Assembly (NCBI GenBank): GCA_947446935.1
Contig: CANFIV010000001.1
Span: 1 to 23,470 of the forward strand
DNA: 23,470 bases
Reading direction: 5' to 3'
DNA from: Sphingomonadaceae bacterium
GTDB taxonomy: Bacteria > Pseudomonadota > Alphaproteobacteria > Sphingomonadales > Sphingomonadaceae
Shown here piece after piece: positions 21,870 through 23,470 of the stretch. The position numbers were made by a program, and so were the translations under genes. A model generated the notes under the pieces. It was given only the letters and a program-made list of their open reading frames with translations, had not been told where the DNA came from and did no database searches. The stretch's first letter is position 1; every line of letters starts with the position of its first letter.

Positions 21870-22874
21870 ATGAAGCCGTTACCAGCGACGATGACCGCAA
21901 TTGGCTTCGATACCCCCGGTGGACCGGAGGTCCTGAGGCCTGAAACCTTGGCCATGCCCACCCCGGGCCGCGGGCAAGTTCTGCTGCGGGTCGCCTTTGC
22001 GGGCGTCAACCGTCCGGACGTGATCCAGCGCCTGGGTTTTTATCCGCCGCCGCCGGGCGCATCGCCGATCCCCGGGCTGGAAGTTTCGGGACAAGTCGTT
22101 GCCACCGGGGAAGGCGTGACGACCCCGTTTGTCGGCGAGATGGTCTGCGCGCTCGTAGCGGGCGGCGGCTATGCCGAATACTGCCTCGCCGAAGCCGCGC
22201 TGTGCCTGCAAGTGCCGGACGGCCTGCCGCTCGATCAGGCTGCGGCGCTGCCCGAGACATTGTTCACCGTCTGGCACAACGTTTTTGAGCGCGGCTGGGC
22301 GACTGAAGGTGAGCGCGTTCTGGTTCATGGAGGCACCAGCGGTATCGGCACCATGGCCATCTTGCTGGGTAAACTCTTCGGCCTTGAGGTTATTGTCACC
22401 TGTGGCGGCCCCGAGAAGTGTGCGGCTGCCCTCAACCTCGGCGCGGCCCATGCCATCGATTACAAAGCCAGCGATTTTGTCGAGGAAGTGCTCCGACTCA
22501 CGAACGGCGATGGCGTGCATCTGGTGCTCGACATGGTCGCGGGTGATTATGTGGCGCGCAATCTCAAGTGCCTGACCGACGATGGCCGGCACGTGACGAT
22601 CGCAGTTCAAGGCGGCGTGCGCGCCGAGATCAACATGGCTGATGTCATGCGTCGGCGCCTGACCCTAACCGGTTCCACTTTGCGTCCCAGATCCAATGAA
22701 TTCAAAGCCTTGCTAGCGGATGAAATCAATGATGCGGTCTGGCCGTTGGTTGCGGCTGGCCAGCTTCGCCCGGTCATGGACCGGTCCTTTTCTTTGCTCG
22801 AAGCCGGCGCCGCGCATGCGCGAATGGAAGCCGGTTCGCACATCGGCAAGATCGTTCTGGCCGTCGGCGAATAG
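21870..22874 (+). CDS. PIG3-type NAD(P)H quinone oxidoreductase, 334 aa
   Basis: A medium-chain oxidoreductase of the PIG3/TP53I3-like branch, with the GroES-like N-terminal half (GGPEV, VAFAGVNRPDVIQRLGFYPPPPGASPIPGLEVSG) and the Rossmann half holding the nucleotide loop HGGTSGIGTMA (153-163). The YPPPPGASxxPGLE block is typical of this branch and differs from the other MDR gene at 8405. No zinc-ligand cysteine set is seen. It probably reduces quinones or enals with NADPH. ATG 21870 has a strong site, AAGGGGG, about 6 bases upstream; a Met seven residues inside (MTAIGFDTPGG) is also a possible start. The gene ends 70 bases before a good terminator. It is divergent from the DUF1192 gene. Confidence 0.93.
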   Translation: MKPLPATMTAIGFDTPGGPEVLRPETLAMPTPGRGQVLLRVAFAGVNRPDVIQRLGFYPPPPGASPIPGLEVSGQVVATGEGVTTPFVGEMVCALVAGGGYAEYCLAEAALCLQVPDGLPLDQAAALPETLFTVWHNVFERGWATEGERVLVHGGTSGIGTMAILLGKLFGLEVIVTCGGPEKCAAALNLGAAHAIDYKASDFVEEVLRLTNGDGVHLVLDMVAGDYVARNLKCLTDDGRHVTIAVQGGVRAEINMADVMRRRLTLTGSTLRPRSNEFKALLADEINDAVWPLVAAGQLRPVMDRSFSLLEAGAAHARMEAGSHIGKIVLAVGE

Positions 22875-22944
22875 ATCAGCGGCCTCGAAAAGGCCGGAAT
22901 AGACTTGCCGTTCGGGGCTCGGTCGCCTACATCGCATGCAAGAT

Positions 22945-22978
22945 GGCCGCTCCGCGAGGGGCGGCCCTTATTGTTTTT
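22945..22978 (+). terminator. Rho-independent terminator of the PIG3-type oxidoreductase gene
   Basis: GGCCGCTCC (22945-22953) and GGGGCGGCC (22958-22966) form a 9-base-pair stem (one G-T pair) with the loop GCGA, followed by a T-rich tract (CTTATTGTTTTT). It lies 70 bases after the stop and 47 bases before trcR, so trcR probably has its own promoter nearby or depends on read-through. Confidence 0.85.
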
Positions 22979-23012
22979 CCCTTATTGTTCATGCTGTCCG
23001 GAGACGCTCCCC

Positions 23013-23470
23013 TTGAGCAACCAGCCCACTTATCCGCTGATGCCGCATGCCACAGCATCTTGGCTTGTCGACAACACTGCGCTGACTTTCGAGCAGATCG
23101 CCGAGTTCTGCGGACTTCATATCCTTGAAGTGCAGGCGATGGCTGATGATCTGGCCGGAGCCAAGTATACCGGCCGTGATCCGGTTCATTCAGGCGAGTT
23201 GACCCAGAGCGAGATCGAACGCGGTCAGAACAATGCGGAATACCGTCTGAAAATGCAAAAGGCTCCGATCTCGGTCAGCCGCACCAAGGGTCCGCGCTAC
23301 ACGCCGGTTTCGAAGCGGCAGGACAAGCCCGATGGCATTGCCTGGATCCTGCGCAACCATCCGGAGATTTCGGACGCCCAAGTCGGCAAGCTGATCGGCA
23401 CGACCCGCAACACGATTGCCGCAATTCGTGATCGCAGCCACTGGAACATCTCCAATATCAATCCGAAGGA
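23013..23470 (+). CDS. trcR: Cell-cycle transcriptional regulator TrcR (DUF1013), partial (3' end beyond window)
   Basis: DUF1013 proteins are conserved in alphaproteobacteria; TrcR is reported as a cell-cycle transcription factor. About 152 residues are visible. The hallmark opening PLMPHATASWLVDNTALTFEQIAEFCGLHILEVQAMAD is present, followed by a charged region with YTPVSKRQDKPDGIAWILRNHPEI and a helix-turn-helix-like end (AQVGKLIGTTRNTIAAIRDRSHWN). The start is TTG at 23013-23015, with GGAG at 23000-23003 (9 bases upstream), giving LSNQPTYPLMPHATA, which fits the family's N-terminus. ATG 23040 would cut off part of this and is less likely. The window ends inside the gene after NINPK. Family call is firm. 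Confidence 0.9.
   Translation, partial: MSNQPTYPLMPHATASWLVDNTALTFEQIAEFCGLHILEVQAMADDLAGAKYTGRDPVHSGELTQSEIERGQNNAEYRLKMQKAPISVSRTKGPRYTPVSKRQDKPDGIAWILRNHPEISDAQVGKLIGTTRNTIAAIRDRSHWNISNINPK

Noticed and set aside
1..23470. tRNA, rRNA, riboswitch, insertion sequence, phage or integrase genes
   Set aside because: None was recognised on either strand; gene density and content are those of a stable core region.

Overview
This is an ordinary core-chromosome segment of a GC-rich alphaproteobacterium, most likely a member of Sphingomonadales (Novosphingobium/Sphingomonas-like). The assignment rests on protein content and gene order: a PtsP of the GAF plus EI type, a RodZ-like/CpoB/TilS/FtsH run, the ligase-associated exonuclease with an ATP-dependent DNA ligase of the PP_1105 type, and a DUF1192 / PIG3-type quinone oxidoreductase / DUF1013 (TrcR) block. 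No rRNA, tRNA, CRISPR array, insertion sequence, integrase or phage gene was found, and nothing points to recent transfer.

Layout. (1) 1-628: two small YdcH-like (DUF465) genes in divergent orientation, the left one running off the window edge. (2) 838-3111: ptsP, the first enzyme of the nitrogen-related phosphotransferase system. (3) 3233-8380: an envelope and quality-control run on the + strand: a RodZ-like membrane HTH protein, the CpoB/YbgF periplasmic TPR protein, TilS (tRNA-Ile lysidine synthetase, which appears to lack a usual start codon) and the FtsH protease. (4) 8405-10941: a quinone oxidoreductase, a convergent DUF3667 membrane protein with a zinc ribbon, and a small secreted protein of unknown function. 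(5) 11055-15096: an M23 peptidase, then a tightly packed hemB - GNAT acetyltransferase - gamma carbonic anhydrase - DUF167 set. (6) 15074-18862, minus strand: ligase-associated exonuclease, ATP-dependent DNA ligase, a group II truncated haemoglobin and a DUF1275 membrane protein. (7) 18904-21744, minus strand: DUF1192 and the ClpA unfoldase with a clear terminator behind it. (8) 21870-23470: a PIG3-type oxidoreductase, a clear terminator, and the 5' part of trcR (DUF1013).

Working together: regions 3 and 7 serve protein quality control (FtsH, ClpA) and cell-envelope shape or division (RodZ-like, CpoB, M23). Region 6 combines a DNA end-processing/ligation pair with an oxygen- or NO-binding globin. 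A near-consensus FNR-type site lies just upstream of the globin gene.

I did not find a clearly new multi-gene system. The observations most worth following are the FNR-like box before the globin, the missing start codon of tilS, the divergent pair of DUF465 genes, and the exonuclease-ligase pair standing without its usual helicase and phosphoesterase partners. Several short genes and non-ATG starts (TTG for the left DUF465 gene, the globin and trcR; probably ATT for tilS) would be missed or truncated by simple ORF calling.
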